DNA of 64,000 nucleotides, from NCBI GenBank assembly GCA_024709145.1, contig JANJXG010000117.1, positions 1 to 64,000 of the forward strand, written 5' to 3'. How positions within the stretch are numbered: position 1 is the first letter of the stretch; the number at the start of each line of letters is the position of its first letter. The notes beneath the pieces are model-generated. The model had not been told where the DNA came from. It saw only the letters and a list, made by a program, of their open reading frames with translations, and made no database searches. The translations under genes were made by a program, and so were the position numbers. Origin of the DNA: Bacteroidales bacterium (lineage in GTDB: Bacteria; Bacteroidota; Bacteroidia; Bacteroidales; F082). Below, piece after piece: positions 43,199 to 52,009 of the stretch.

Positions 43199-45496
43199 AT
43201 GAAAAAAGACCTGATAATTATTATTGTTTTATTATTCATTGCTTTGCAATTAACTGCACAGCTTCCGTTGATCCCCTACCCTGCCCATGTGAGTATAAAA
43301 GAGGGTAGTTTCCAGTTTAGTAACAAGACTAAGATACTGTATGATAGCCCATTACTAAAATCAATGGCAGATGCATCGGCAACTTCATGGTCTGCGCTGA
43401 AAGCGCTTCAAATCGAAACCCTGGCACATAAGAATGGCGCTGTGGAGCATTCTGTTGTGCTTTCATTGAATCAACCTTATAACCATGAATTGGGAATGGA
43501 AGGATATCAGCTTGAAATTCTGACCTCGCATGTGGTTATTAGTGCCAACGCACCTTCCGGAATCCGTTATGGATTGCAGACAATCGGGCAATTGCTGGAT
43601 GCTGCCACCGATGCGAAGATTAGCTGCGCCACAATAGTTGATTTTCCCCGGTTTTCGTACAGGGGAATGCACCTGGATGTATCAAGGCATTTCATGCCAA
43701 TGTCGCAGATTTACAAAATGATAGATGAACTCGAAAGGCATAAAATGAATGTGTTTCACTGGCATTTGGTTGACGATCAGGGATGGCGGATTGAAATAAA
43801 AAAATACCCCAAGCTTACCGATGTGGGAGCCTGGCGTGAAGATAAATCTGACAAACACTGGAATGATCGTTCATTAAGCAAGGCAGGTGCAAAAACAACT
43901 TATGGTGGTTATTACACTCAGGAAGAAATCAGCAGTCTGGTAGCTTATGCCGCTGAACGAAATATCACCGTTATTCCTGAGATAGAAATGCCGGCTCATG
44001 TGATGTCGGTGCTTGCGGCCTATCCAGAATTATCTTGCACTGGAGAAAATCTGGGCGTTCCTCCTGGCGGTGTCTGGCCTATCACACATATTTATTGCGC
44101 CGGAAAAGAGGAAACATTCAACTTTCTGGAAGATGTGCTGACCGAAGTCATGGAAATCTTTCCTTCATCTTACATTCATATCGGTGGCGATGAAGCTGAC
44201 AAAACCGAATGGAAGAAATGTGACAAGTGCCAACAACGCATTAAAGATGAAGGACTTAAAGATGAGCATGAGCTACAAAGCTATTTCATTCACCGTATTG
44301 AAGCCTTCCTGAATGCACACGGACGTAAACTCATTGGTTGGGATGAAATTCTTGAAGGTGGCCTTGCACCCAATGCAACTGTCATGTCCTGGCGGGGAGA
44401 GGAAGGCGGAATAGCTGCCGCAAAAATGGGTCACAACGTGATCATGACACCCGGATCACATTGCTATTTCGATCACTATCAAGGAGATCCGTCAGTTGAA
44501 CCATTGGCAATAGGTGGATACACCCCTTTGTCAAAAGTCTATGCTTATGAACCAGTTCCTGCTGAACTGACAGAAAACGAGGCGAAATTCGTATTAGGTG
44601 CTCAGGCCAATCACTGGACAGAATATATGCCTGTACCAGAGCAGCTTGAATACATGGCTTTTCCGCGTCTGGCAGCCATTGCAGAGGTGCTTTGGTCGCC
44701 CAGGTCATCACGAAACTGGGAAAGCTTTGTCTATCGGATGCCAGCTCAATTTCAACGCTATGAGGCCCGGGGATTAAATGCATCGAAAAGTGCCTATCAA
44801 GTGAAAATCAATGCTAAACCTGCACCTGGCAAATCACTGGAGATTATCTTTTCAACCGAGTTACAAACTTCATCTATACGCTACACCCTCGATGGAACTG
44901 AACCGGTTGACGAATCGCTCCTGTATACAGGACCGTTTATACTCAGCGAAACTGCTACCGTCAAAGCTGCAAGCTTTTCAAATGGAATGAGGCAAGGTGC
45001 AGTCATCACCAAAACCTTTTTCCTTGGGAAAACTAACGGCGCAAAAATCAAGCTGACTCCTGCACCCAACGAACGTTATGCACACAAAGGAAATACTGCC
45101 TTACTTAACGGCATCAGTGGCACTGTGAATCATCAGGATGAAGAATGGCTTGGCTTTTCGGGAGACAATATGGAGGCTTTGATCGATCTTCAAAGTTCTG
45201 AAAAAATCAGTAAAATTTCTGTTATTACCCTCCACAACAGCAGCGCATGGATCATGGAACCTTCATCTGCAACTATTGAAACTTCGGTTGATGGCGTAAC
45301 CTATGCAGACGCAGGTAAAACCATCATTGACAAACCACTCAAGGATGGAAGACAAATAATTGAGGTCAATTGGGAAGGCGATGCCAAGGCGCGTTTTGTC
45401 AGGATTAAGCTTCAAAATTACGGACCACTGCCCAAAGACCATCCGGGTGCGGGTAAAGCGTCCTGGTTGTTTGTAAGTGAAATTTTCATCGACTAA
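43199..45496 (+). CDS. Beta-N-acetylhexosaminidase (GH20)
   Basis: A 765-residue secreted exo-hexosaminidase releasing terminal GlcNAc or GalNAc. I chose the ATG at 43199, which starts the signal peptide (MKKDLIIIIVLLFIALQLTAQ); the upstream start would overlap the fucosidase. Domains in order: GH20b (25-150), catalytic barrel (150-500) with FSYRGMHLDVSRHF, HIGGDEADKTEW and catalytic pair D331-E332, then a beta-sandwich (RYTLDGTEPVDESLLYTGPF) and a discoidin/F5-8C-like CBM near 620-765. With the preceding fucosidase it suits stepwise trimming of fucosylated GlcNAc glycans such as mucin, host or algal N-glycans. Confidence 0.95.
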   Translation: MKKDLIIIIVLLFIALQLTAQLPLIPYPAHVSIKEGSFQFSNKTKILYDSPLLKSMADASATSWSALKALQIETLAHKNGAVEHSVVLSLNQPYNHELGMEGYQLEILTSHVVISANAPSGIRYGLQTIGQLLDAATDAKISCATIVDFPRFSYRGMHLDVSRHFMPMSQIYKMIDELERHKMNVFHWHLVDDQGWRIEIKKYPKLTDVGAWREDKSDKHWNDRSLSKAGAKTTYGGYYTQEEISSLVAYAAERNITVIPEIEMPAHVMSVLAAYPELSCTGENLGVPPGGVWPITHIYCAGKEETFNFLEDVLTEVMEIFPSSYIHIGGDEADKTEWKKCDKCQQRIKDEGLKDEHELQSYFIHRIEAFLNAHGRKLIGWDEILEGGLAPNATVMSWRGEEGGIAAAKMGHNVIMTPGSHCYFDHYQGDPSVEPLAIGGYTPLSKVYAYEPVPAELTENEAKFVLGAQANHWTEYMPVPEQLEYMAFPRLAAIAEVLWSPRSSRNWESFVYRMPAQFQRYEARGLNASKSAYQVKINAKPAPGKSLEIIFSTELQTSSIRYTLDGTEPVDESLLYTGPFILSETATVKAASFSNGMRQGAVITKTFFLGKTNGAKIKLTPAPNERYAHKGNTALLNGISGTVNHQDEEWLGFSGDNMEALIDLQSSEKISKISVITLHNSSAWIMEPSSATIETSVDGVTYADAGKTIIDKPLKDGRQIIEVNWEGDAKARFVRIKLQNYGPLPKDHPGAGKASWLFVSEIFID

Positions 45497-45797
45497 TTAT
45501 GTTAAGACCTGTATGACTGTAACTTAATGCTTGATTGTAAAGTATGATACGGCTTGAATCTCCTATGGCACGTGGCGTACTAAGCAATAAAAAGTACTTT
45601 ACTCCACAAAAAAGGCCTGCTAAAAAAGATATGCAGGGATGATTTTTCATGAAACAAAGAGCTGTTTTCATTGTTGAATCAGGTTAAAAACGGCTTTGTA
45701 TCTTTGTGAAAAAAGTATTTGCTCACTTCAAGAGATCGACTAATTTAGTGCCTTGAATTGAAAGGTTTAAAAAATCCATTTAGAAGCATCAAAACCT
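45497..45797 (+). promoter_or_regulatory. Intergenic region with promoter for the DHOD-LOG-protease operon
   Basis: TTG (45674-45676), a 22-nt spacer and TATCTTTG (45699-45706) give a good promoter. The leader to the ATG at 45798 is about 85 nt. No terminator hairpin with a T-run was recognised after the GH20 gene, and nothing else coding or structured was seen. Confidence 0.6.
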
Positions 45798-46793
45798 ATG
45801 ACTGACCTATCATGCACCTATTTAGGGCTCAAATTAAAAAGCCCGATTATCGCAGGAAGTTCCGGCTTTACCGATAGCGTAAAAAAACTTCAACAACTTG
45901 AACAGCAAGGTGTTGGGGCTGTTGTTTTAAAGTCTGTTTTTGAGGAAGAAATTACCCATGAATACGATAAGGCACTGCGCGATGAGGTTGGCAACACAGG
46001 CAGGGAAGAGTTTCTCGACTATCTTGATGTGCGGATCAGGCAGGAAAACCTTGGGAAATACCTTCAACTGATCAAAGATGCCAAAGAAAAACTGAGCATC
46101 CCTGTCATTGCGTCAATCAATTGCAAATCAGCCTACGAATGGATGAGTTTTGCCGATGAAATCCAGCGTGCCGGCGCCGATGCTTTGGAGCTTAACATCT
46201 TTGTTTTGCCTTCAAGTTTGCATCGGGCCAGTGAAGAAAACGAAAAGATTTACTTTGAAATTGTCAAACAGGTTAAGAAACGCATCAGCATCCCAATTGT
46301 GCTTAAAATCAGTTATTATTTTTCAAACCTTGGACAATTTGTGTTTGATCTTTCACATTCAGGAATCAAAGGTTTGGTATTGTTCAACCGATTTTACAGC
46401 CCTGATTTCAATATTGATACCCTTGAAGTCACCCCATCAAATGTCTTAAGCTATCCCGGTGAAATATCAATGCCCCTCCGCTGGATTTCGATGCTTTCCG
46501 GAAGACTAAATTGTGATTTGTCAGCTTCGACAGGCGTGGCTGATGGAAAAGCAGTTGTTAAGCTGTTGCTTGCAGGTGCTGATACAGTGCAGGTGGCAAG
46601 TGCCCTTTACAGACATGGAATTGGATTTGTGGGTATCATGCACAATGAATTGCGTGAGTGGATGGAACAACATGGATTTGAGACGATTACAGATTTCAAA
46701 GGCAAGCTCAGCCAGACCAGTTATGCCGATCCGGGAGTATTTGAAAGGGTTCAGTTTATGAAATATTTCAGTGACAAAGAAACGAACAGCTAA
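45798..46793 (+). CDS. Dihydroorotate dehydrogenase-like flavoprotein
   Basis: A 331-residue TIM-barrel flavoprotein resembling class 1 dihydroorotate dehydrogenase: LSCTYLGLKLKSPIIAGSSGF at the start, SINCKSAYEW, a phosphate-binding C-terminal region (STGVADGKAVVKLLLAGADTVQVASALYRHG). The catalytic-loop position, where real class 1 enzymes carry Cys or Ser after an N-x-S/C-x-P pattern, reads ELNIFVLPSSLHR and lacks the usual base. It therefore may not be a genuine PyrD; the same proteins are labelled DHOD-like in Bacteroidota. It is first in a three-gene operon with 2-nt and 4-nt gaps. Substrate unknown. Confidence 0.82.
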   Translation: MTDLSCTYLGLKLKSPIIAGSSGFTDSVKKLQQLEQQGVGAVVLKSVFEEEITHEYDKALRDEVGNTGREEFLDYLDVRIRQENLGKYLQLIKDAKEKLSIPVIASINCKSAYEWMSFADEIQRAGADALELNIFVLPSSLHRASEENEKIYFEIVKQVKKRISIPIVLKISYYFSNLGQFVFDLSHSGIKGLVLFNRFYSPDFNIDTLEVTPSNVLSYPGEISMPLRWISMLSGRLNCDLSASTGVADGKAVVKLLLAGADTVQVASALYRHGIGFVGIMHNELREWMEQHGFETITDFKGKLSQTSYADPGVFERVQFMKYFSDKETNS

Positions 46794-46795
46794 CG

Positions 46796-47506
46796 ATGGA
46801 TTCAGAAGAAGAAAAACAAATACGGAAGGCTTTCAAACCCAAAACCTGGAATGAAATCAAGACCCACGATTCGTGGAGTGTATTTAAAATCATGGCCGAA
46901 TTCGTTGATGGCTTTGAAAAGCTTGCCCGCATCGGGCCTTGTGTAGCCATTTTTGGCTCTGCTCGTACAAAGTCAAATCATCCTTACTACAGATTGACCG
47001 AAGAGATTGCCTATCTTTTAACCAAAAAAGGTTTTGGCATCATCACCGGTGGTGGTCCTGGTATCATGGAGGCAGGCAACAAGGGCGCTCATTTTGCCGG
47101 AGGTAAAAGCGTTGGCATCAACATCGACCTCCCTTTTGAGCAGCATCCAAACCCATTTATCGATCCCGATAAATACATCGAATTTGACTACTTCTTTGTT
47201 CGGAAAGTGATGTTTATGCGTTATTCACAAGGTTACATTGTGTTGCCCGGAGGCTTTGGTACAATGGACGAACTTTTTGAAGCCATCACATTAATTCAGA
47301 CGCAAAAACTGGTCAAGTTTCCAATCGTCCTCGTCGGAAAAAAATATTGGAACGGCCTGGTTACCTGGATCAGAGAGCGAATGCTTGAAGAACATAACAT
47401 TCTGGCCGAAGATCTCGACATCTTTACTTTGGTGGATACGGCTGAAGAAGCTGTTAAAATTATCGAGGATTTCTATAACAAATATGCCTTGAAACCAAAT
47501 TTCTGA
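46796..47506 (+). CDS. LOG/TIGR00730-family Rossmann protein
   Basis: A 236-residue member of the LOG family, whose characterised members are nucleoside-5'-monophosphate phosphoribohydrolases (cytokinin-activating type) or pyrimidine/purine nucleotide hydrolases. Signatures are IFGSARTKSNHPYYRL, TGGGPGIMEAGNKGA and VLPGGFGTMDELFEAITLIQT. The N-terminal 35 residues are charged, with a DSWSVFKIMAEFVDGFEKLA helix. It starts 2 nt after the DHOD-like gene. A nucleotide-hydrolysing role beside a pyrimidine-type flavoprotein is plausible but unproven. Confidence 0.9.
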   Translation: MDSEEEKQIRKAFKPKTWNEIKTHDSWSVFKIMAEFVDGFEKLARIGPCVAIFGSARTKSNHPYYRLTEEIAYLLTKKGFGIITGGGPGIMEAGNKGAHFAGGKSVGINIDLPFEQHPNPFIDPDKYIEFDYFFVRKVMFMRYSQGYIVLPGGFGTMDELFEAITLIQTQKLVKFPIVLVGKKYWNGLVTWIRERMLEEHNILAEDLDIFTLVDTAEEAVKIIEDFYNKYALKPNF

Positions 47507-47510
47507 CAGT

Positions 47511-47939
47511 ATGAGAATTATTCAGGTTCCGTTTATAATTCTTGAAATCGAGAAGGATGGGTTTCATATTATGGTCAAAGGAAAAATGAATGAACTGGAA
47601 GCAAATTTTTTGATCGATACAGGTGCTTCCCGTTCTGTTTTTGATAATCATGGCATCCTGAAATTTATCAAAAACCAAAAACTTAAAGGCAACGGAATGC
47701 TGTCAACAGGCTTGGGAACCAACTCAATGCCAAGTTATCTTGCGCATATTAACAACATCACCCTTAGCGACTTACAAATCAATGATTACCAGGCAACTGT
47801 AATAGACCTTTCACATGTGCATGAATCATATCAACAGCTGGCTCTACCAGAAATTGACGGCGTTCTTGGTGGCGATATCCTGCACCGATTCAAAGTTGTG
47901 ATTAATTATAAAACCAGGAAATTGAAATTTTATTTATAA
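47511..47939 (+). CDS. Retropepsin-like aspartic protease
   Basis: A 142-residue protein with the clan AA hallmark LIDTGASRSVFD (catalytic D36) and a C-terminal EIDGVLGGDIL motif like the flap-and-psi-loop end of single-domain pepsins. It would act as a homodimer. There is no signal peptide or membrane helix. It starts 4 nt after the LOG gene, so it is translated with it. Targets are unknown; single-domain bacterial proteases of this kind are known in a few lineages, usually membrane-linked, unlike here. Confidence 0.82.
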   Translation: MRIIQVPFIILEIEKDGFHIMVKGKMNELEANFLIDTGASRSVFDNHGILKFIKNQKLKGNGMLSTGLGTNSMPSYLAHINNITLSDLQINDYQATVIDLSHVHESYQQLALPEIDGVLGGDILHRFKVVINYKTRKLKFYL

Positions 47940-47991
47940 ATATTAAAACATTTATTTCCAACGTTTTATTAAAACAACAGCAACCAATTTT

Positions 47992-50202
47992 TTAGATTTT
48001 TATCATTTTTCTTGTTACATATTTTCCTTGAGAACTAACCTTCATCAAGTAAATTCCCCTTACTAAATGACCCAGGTTTAACGTGCCTTGCCTGATTGTC
48101 GTCTCTTCAACAACACGTCCCTGAAAATCAATCAACGCAAGATTCAACAACTCAGGCAGGTCCGCGCCCCAGGTGATTTCCACTTTTTCCTGAAAAGGAT
48201 TCGGACTCAGTTGAAGACTGCTATCCAAGTGTTCTACTTGTCCAGGACTAACAGCCAAATCGGCGTTCATCAGGTTTAATCCTCCACTGAAATTCCCAAC
48301 AATCAACTGAAGCGCTTCATTGTCAAGAAGATTACCCACACCTGCAGCACTCCGCATACCAGGATCAATTTGTTGATGTTGCGTTCCAATGATTAATTGC
48401 CAATCATTTACCTCCCGAAAGTTTCCCGTCAGATTATCACTGATCTGATCGAAAAGAAATAGTTTCCCCTGTTCTGAACCTGTTACGAGTCTGATTTGAC
48501 CCTGCTTGTCTGTAAAAAAACACGGCACGCTGAATCCATCGTAAGATAGTGAAAAATCAGTCACATTGACACCGCCAAAGAAGTCAGTCACAAAGTCGAA
48601 TTCAATGAATCCATTGAATATTCTTCCTTTATAATAGCTGATTTTACCATTCTTGCTCCCAATCAACAAATCGGTGACACCATCTTCATCAACGTCAAAC
48701 AGCTGAGGTGTGCTCCATTCCCCCACATCGATATCTTGAAAGGCTGTGGTGATTAAATTCCAGTTATGATCTTCATTTTGTGTCACATAAAACAAAGTGC
48801 CAAGTTCATTTCCAACAAGCATATCCATAAATCCGTCACTGTTCAGGTCGCTGAATGCCGGAAACAAACCGAGTAAGCCCAGACTTGACAAACCAGCCAG
48901 GTCCTGATTGACGATTTCGAGTTGTCTGACACCCTCCCGAAAAATCGTCCTGAAAAAATGAATACCCGACTTGTATTCGCTGTGCAAGGTGTTGGCCGTG
49001 TACCACGAACGTATATACTTCCCATAATTACCACATACAAGGTCAGTATGACCATCCTGATCAAGGTCCACCACAACAGGATATGCACCTGAACCCAGGT
49101 CGATGGATTGCTCCTGCAGAAAACTTTTTGTTTCCAATCTGTAGGAGGCAGGGCCAACAACCGGTTCGCGAAGATAAAGCCAGATGCTTTGGCTGTTTTC
49201 GCTCACTTCAGGGTTTGGATCAAAAGGTGAAACAAGCAGATCGTGCAATCCGTCGTTGTTCACATCGGCAAAATTGGCAACAGGCATTGAAAATAAATGC
49301 ACCGGAACATCACCTGAAGGAAAAGCCGTGTCTTGCTCAACAATGACAGCTGTTTGAACACTTCCGCCGTTCTTCAGCAAAGTTAATCCGGGATAATCAA
49401 CATCGGCAAGCAGAAGATCAGGCAGCCCGTTGGCATCAAAATCCTCCATCAGCATGGTGGCTCCCCGGTGACGGTTGCCGTCAATGGCTGCTATTGCAGG
49501 TTTATCAAATAAGCATGAATCAAGATACAACAGGTTATTCTCTTCATTTTCAGCAACCCTGCCCCAACAAAAATCTGATTTAACAAAATCAAGTGAGTCA
49601 GCATGCCCATACTTCTCAATGGATTGGTTGAGGTGTAATTCAATGAAAGTGCCCAAAGCCCAGAAATTTAACATATCAAGATCGCCATCACCATCAACAT
49701 CATAAATGGCCGGATAATCGGCATTGGTGGCAAGGATATTTACATAGCCTCCTCCCTGAAAAGAGGTGAGATAGGGATATACAACCAATTTGAATTGAGG
49801 CGGACTACCACCCTGATTTCTGAAAACCCTGATCCCGGCCCAACCAGGCGAATAGGTGAAAATGTCAGTTAACCCATCGAAATCATAATCAATAAAGACA
49901 GCCCATTCGAATAACTCAGGGAAAAGCCCGGTCAACTGCGGTGCAAACTCAAAATTTATCTCGTTAATTTCACCCCTGTTGAGAAACGCGGATAACCGGT
50001 TGCCTCTCCGGTCGAAAACCAGCAGGTCCATTTTGTTATCTTCATCCAGATCTATCTCACCAAACTGGCAGGCATCAAAACCTCCGGTCCAAGGCCAGCA
50101 ATACTGGCTTCCAGCCGGATTTCTTACCGAAGGTTGCTGTGCATAACTACCTGTATGAAAACTGATAACAAGTATCGTCCAGATAAAAATCAAGTTTCGC
50201 AT
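47992..50202 (-). CDS. Secreted FG-GAP/VCBS repeat protein with T9SS sorting domain
   Basis: A 736-residue exported protein with signal peptide (cleavage after GSYAQ). The body contains at least ten FG-GAP/VCBS-type units with Ca-binding D-x-D-x-D/N-G patterns (DLDEDNKMDLLVF, DYDFDGLTDIF, DVDGDGDLDML, DLDQDGHTDLV, DVDEDGVTDLL), as in beta-propellers of secreted adhesins or lectin-like proteins. The tail is a T9SS type A domain (LSPNPFQEKVEITW...GIYLMKVSSQGKYVTRKMIKI). No catalytic domain was recognised. It may bind surfaces or polysaccharide. Convergent with the protease gene, about 50 nt apart. Confidence 0.86.
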   Translation of the reverse strand: MRNLIFIWTILVISFHTGSYAQQPSVRNPAGSQYCWPWTGGFDACQFGEIDLDEDNKMDLLVFDRRGNRLSAFLNRGEINEINFEFAPQLTGLFPELFEWAVFIDYDFDGLTDIFTYSPGWAGIRVFRNQGGSPPQFKLVVYPYLTSFQGGGYVNILATNADYPAIYDVDGDGDLDMLNFWALGTFIELHLNQSIEKYGHADSLDFVKSDFCWGRVAENEENNLLYLDSCLFDKPAIAAIDGNRHRGATMLMEDFDANGLPDLLLADVDYPGLTLLKNGGSVQTAVIVEQDTAFPSGDVPVHLFSMPVANFADVNNDGLHDLLVSPFDPNPEVSENSQSIWLYLREPVVGPASYRLETKSFLQEQSIDLGSGAYPVVVDLDQDGHTDLVCGNYGKYIRSWYTANTLHSEYKSGIHFFRTIFREGVRQLEIVNQDLAGLSSLGLLGLFPAFSDLNSDGFMDMLVGNELGTLFYVTQNEDHNWNLITTAFQDIDVGEWSTPQLFDVDEDGVTDLLIGSKNGKISYYKGRIFNGFIEFDFVTDFFGGVNVTDFSLSYDGFSVPCFFTDKQGQIRLVTGSEQGKLFLFDQISDNLTGNFREVNDWQLIIGTQHQQIDPGMRSAAGVGNLLDNEALQLIVGNFSGGLNLMNADLAVSPGQVEHLDSSLQLSPNPFQEKVEITWGADLPELLNLALIDFQGRVVEETTIRQGTLNLGHLVRGIYLMKVSSQGKYVTRKMIKI

Positions 50203-50218
50203 GCATCACATTTACCTT

Positions 50219-50226
50219 CAAAAATA
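50219..50226 (-). promoter_or_regulatory. Promoter of the FG-GAP protein gene, -7 element
   Basis: TATTTTTG on the minus strand, 17 nt before the start codon. Confidence 0.4.
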
Positions 50227-50242
50227 GGCATTTTTAGCATTG

Positions 50243-50275
50243 TTGCAGCCAGCTGAAGTGGAATTACTACCTTTG
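50243..50275 (+). promoter_or_regulatory. Promoter of the response-regulator gene
   Basis: TTG (50243-50245), a 22-nt spacer and TACCTTTG (50268-50275). Confidence 0.55.
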
Positions 50276-50292
50276 ACTTAAATTTTTAGGTT

Positions 50293-51456
50293 ATGGCCCG
50301 ATTGCTTGTTATTGATGATGAAGCGAGTATCAGACGAACACTCCGCGAGATTCTTGAATATGAAAAATATAAGGTTGACGATGCTTCAACCGGTATGGAA
50401 GCTCTGGCGCGCCTGGCAGAACAAGAGTATGACGTGATTCTGTGTGACATCAAAATGCCTGAAATGGATGGAATTGAATTGCTGTCTGCGATAAAACAAT
50501 CCACCGACACACCGGTAATTATGATTTCCGGTCACGGAAATATCGAAACAGCTGTGGAAGCAATCAAAAAAGGGGCTTACGACTATATTTCCAAACCGCC
50601 TGATCTGAACAGATTGCTGATTACCATCAAAAACGCTCTTGACAAATCAAAATTACTTACTGAGACCAAAGCGCTTCGGAAGGTTGTGAGCAAGCAATTT
50701 GAAATGATCGGCGAATCACCATTGATGAGCGAAATCCGAACGATGATAGGGAAAGTTGCTCCCACCGGCGCAAGGGTTTTGATAACGGGTGAAAATGGAA
50801 CCGGAAAAGAACTTGTAGCCCGTCAACTCCATGAATTAAGCCAACGGAATTTTGCTCCTTTCATCGAAGTCAATTGTGCTGCTATTCCATCAGAACTCAT
50901 AGAAAGCCAGCTTTTTGGGCACGAAAAAGGTTCATTCACATCAGCCATCAAGCAACGCAAGGGTGACTTTGAGCTGGCTCATGGTGGCACCCTTTTCCTT
51001 GATGAAATCGGTGATATGAGCCTTTCGGCCCAGGCCAAGGTGCTGAGAGCTTTACAAGAAAACAAAATCACAAGGGTCGGCGGTGAAAAAGACATCGCTG
51101 TGGATGTTCGCATTTTGGCAGCTACCAACAAGAACCTCAGAGAAGAGATTGAGAAAGGCCAATTTCGTGAAGACCTTTACCACCGCATCAGTGTGATCGT
51201 AATCGAAGTGCCTCCGCTGCGCGACCGCAAAGTCGACATTCCGCTGCTCGTCAACCATTTTGTTGGGCAAATTTGTCAAAACATGGGCAAAGCTTTGCCG
51301 GTAATCACCGCCGAAGCCATGCATGAAATGCAACAATACCGCTGGACGGGAAACATCCGCGAGCTTCACAATGCTACCGAAAGACTGGTGATTTTGGCTG
51401 GAAACACCATTGACAAGGAAGATGTGTTACGTTATGCCCGTCCATTAAATGACTGA
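50293..51456 (+). CDS. NtrC-family response regulator without DNA-binding domain
   Basis: A 387-residue sigma-54-type activator. The N-terminal receiver (1-120) has phospho-acceptor D52 (ILCDIKMPEMDG). An AAA+ domain (145-385) has Walker A GENGTGKE near 166, GGTLFLDEIGDMS as Walker B, and arginine-finger FREDLYHRISV. The sigma-54-contact loop, normally GAFTGA, reads GSFTSA at 213-218. The protein stops at ARPLND, right after the AAA+ lid, with no Fis-type HTH; typical NtrC is about 450-470 residues. It would therefore act without its own DNA site or together with a partner. It is the only sigma-54 activator in the window. Confidence 0.9.
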   Translation: MARLLVIDDEASIRRTLREILEYEKYKVDDASTGMEALARLAEQEYDVILCDIKMPEMDGIELLSAIKQSTDTPVIMISGHGNIETAVEAIKKGAYDYISKPPDLNRLLITIKNALDKSKLLTETKALRKVVSKQFEMIGESPLMSEIRTMIGKVAPTGARVLITGENGTGKELVARQLHELSQRNFAPFIEVNCAAIPSELIESQLFGHEKGSFTSAIKQRKGDFELAHGGTLFLDEIGDMSLSAQAKVLRALQENKITRVGGEKDIAVDVRILAATNKNLREEIEKGQFREDLYHRISVIVIEVPPLRDRKVDIPLLVNHFVGQICQNMGKALPVITAEAMHEMQQYRWTGNIRELHNATERLVILAGNTIDKEDVLRYARPLND

Positions 51457-51513
51457 GGCTGCCAGTCTTAAAATTTACCTTCATTCCACGCCACTCTTAA
51501 GGGATATTTAACG

Positions 51514-51521
51514 TATCTTTG
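51514..51521 (+). promoter_or_regulatory. ssrA promoter, -7 element
   Basis: TATCTTTG, about 50 nt upstream of the tmRNA 5' end. Confidence 0.55.
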
Positions 51522-51569
51522 CCCCCATTTTCGGCACGTTTTGTGTTGAAGATAACTTGTGATTAAAAC

Positions 51570-51964
51570 GGGGCTGACCGGTTTTGACAGCAAGATGAAT
51601 GTTCATGTAAGCATGCCGAGCCTTGCGATGACGCTCGTAAATCTTGATCGCGAACAACAATTGGCGAAACAACTTACGCTCTCGCTGCTTAATCGAAGTT
51701 TAGTAGATCAAGCTTCATCCCTTCACAAGGTGGGGGGACGAGACATCCCGCAGGTGGAAATGCCCGATACCGGCCTGAGAACGGGGTGCTAATCAAATTT
51801 GGGACAGCTTTGGCGGCGCTTCGACACCAAAGTTAAAAACAGAAGATAAGACAAGGTTCAGGATGGTTGTTTCCTTGCCCTGTACGAAAACCAATAACAT
51901 CATAAGCATGTAGAAAGCATGGGGGTTCCTTGTTTGGACGAGGGTTCGACTCCCTCCAGCTCCA
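51570..51964 (+). ncRNA. ssrA: Transfer-messenger RNA (tmRNA)
   Basis: About 395 nt. The 5' end GGGGCTGACCGG pairs with the 3' end CAGCTCC in a tRNA-like acceptor stem with one G:U. The T-arm GGTTCGACTCCC is present at the 3' end. The tag frame is at 51663-51692: GGC GAA ACA ACT TAC GCT CTC GCT GCT TAA, giving the tag (A)GETTYALAA, close to the Bacteroidota forms GETNYALAA and GENNYALAA. The CCA end is not encoded (the bases after the discriminator read CAA). It rescues stalled ribosomes. The open frame 51559-51792 overlapping it is not a gene. Confidence 0.96.
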
Positions 51965-51970
51965 CAAAAA

Positions 51971-51996
51971 TCCTGACCGGAACCTACCGGTCAGGA
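51971..51996. repeat. Perfect hairpin just downstream of ssrA
   Basis: TCCTGACCGG (51971-51980) and CCGGTCAGGA (51987-51996) with a 6-nt loop. On the plus strand no T-run follows; on the minus strand a T-run does, so as a terminator it would act leftward. Its right arm is complementary to CTGACCGG in the tmRNA 5' end (51574-51581). Confidence 0.7.
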
Positions 51997-52009
51997 AAAA
52001 CTTGGATTC

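Noticed and set aside
51559-51792. 77-codon open frame over ssrA
   Set aside because: It lies inside the tmRNA gene and shares only the tag region; not a protein gene.
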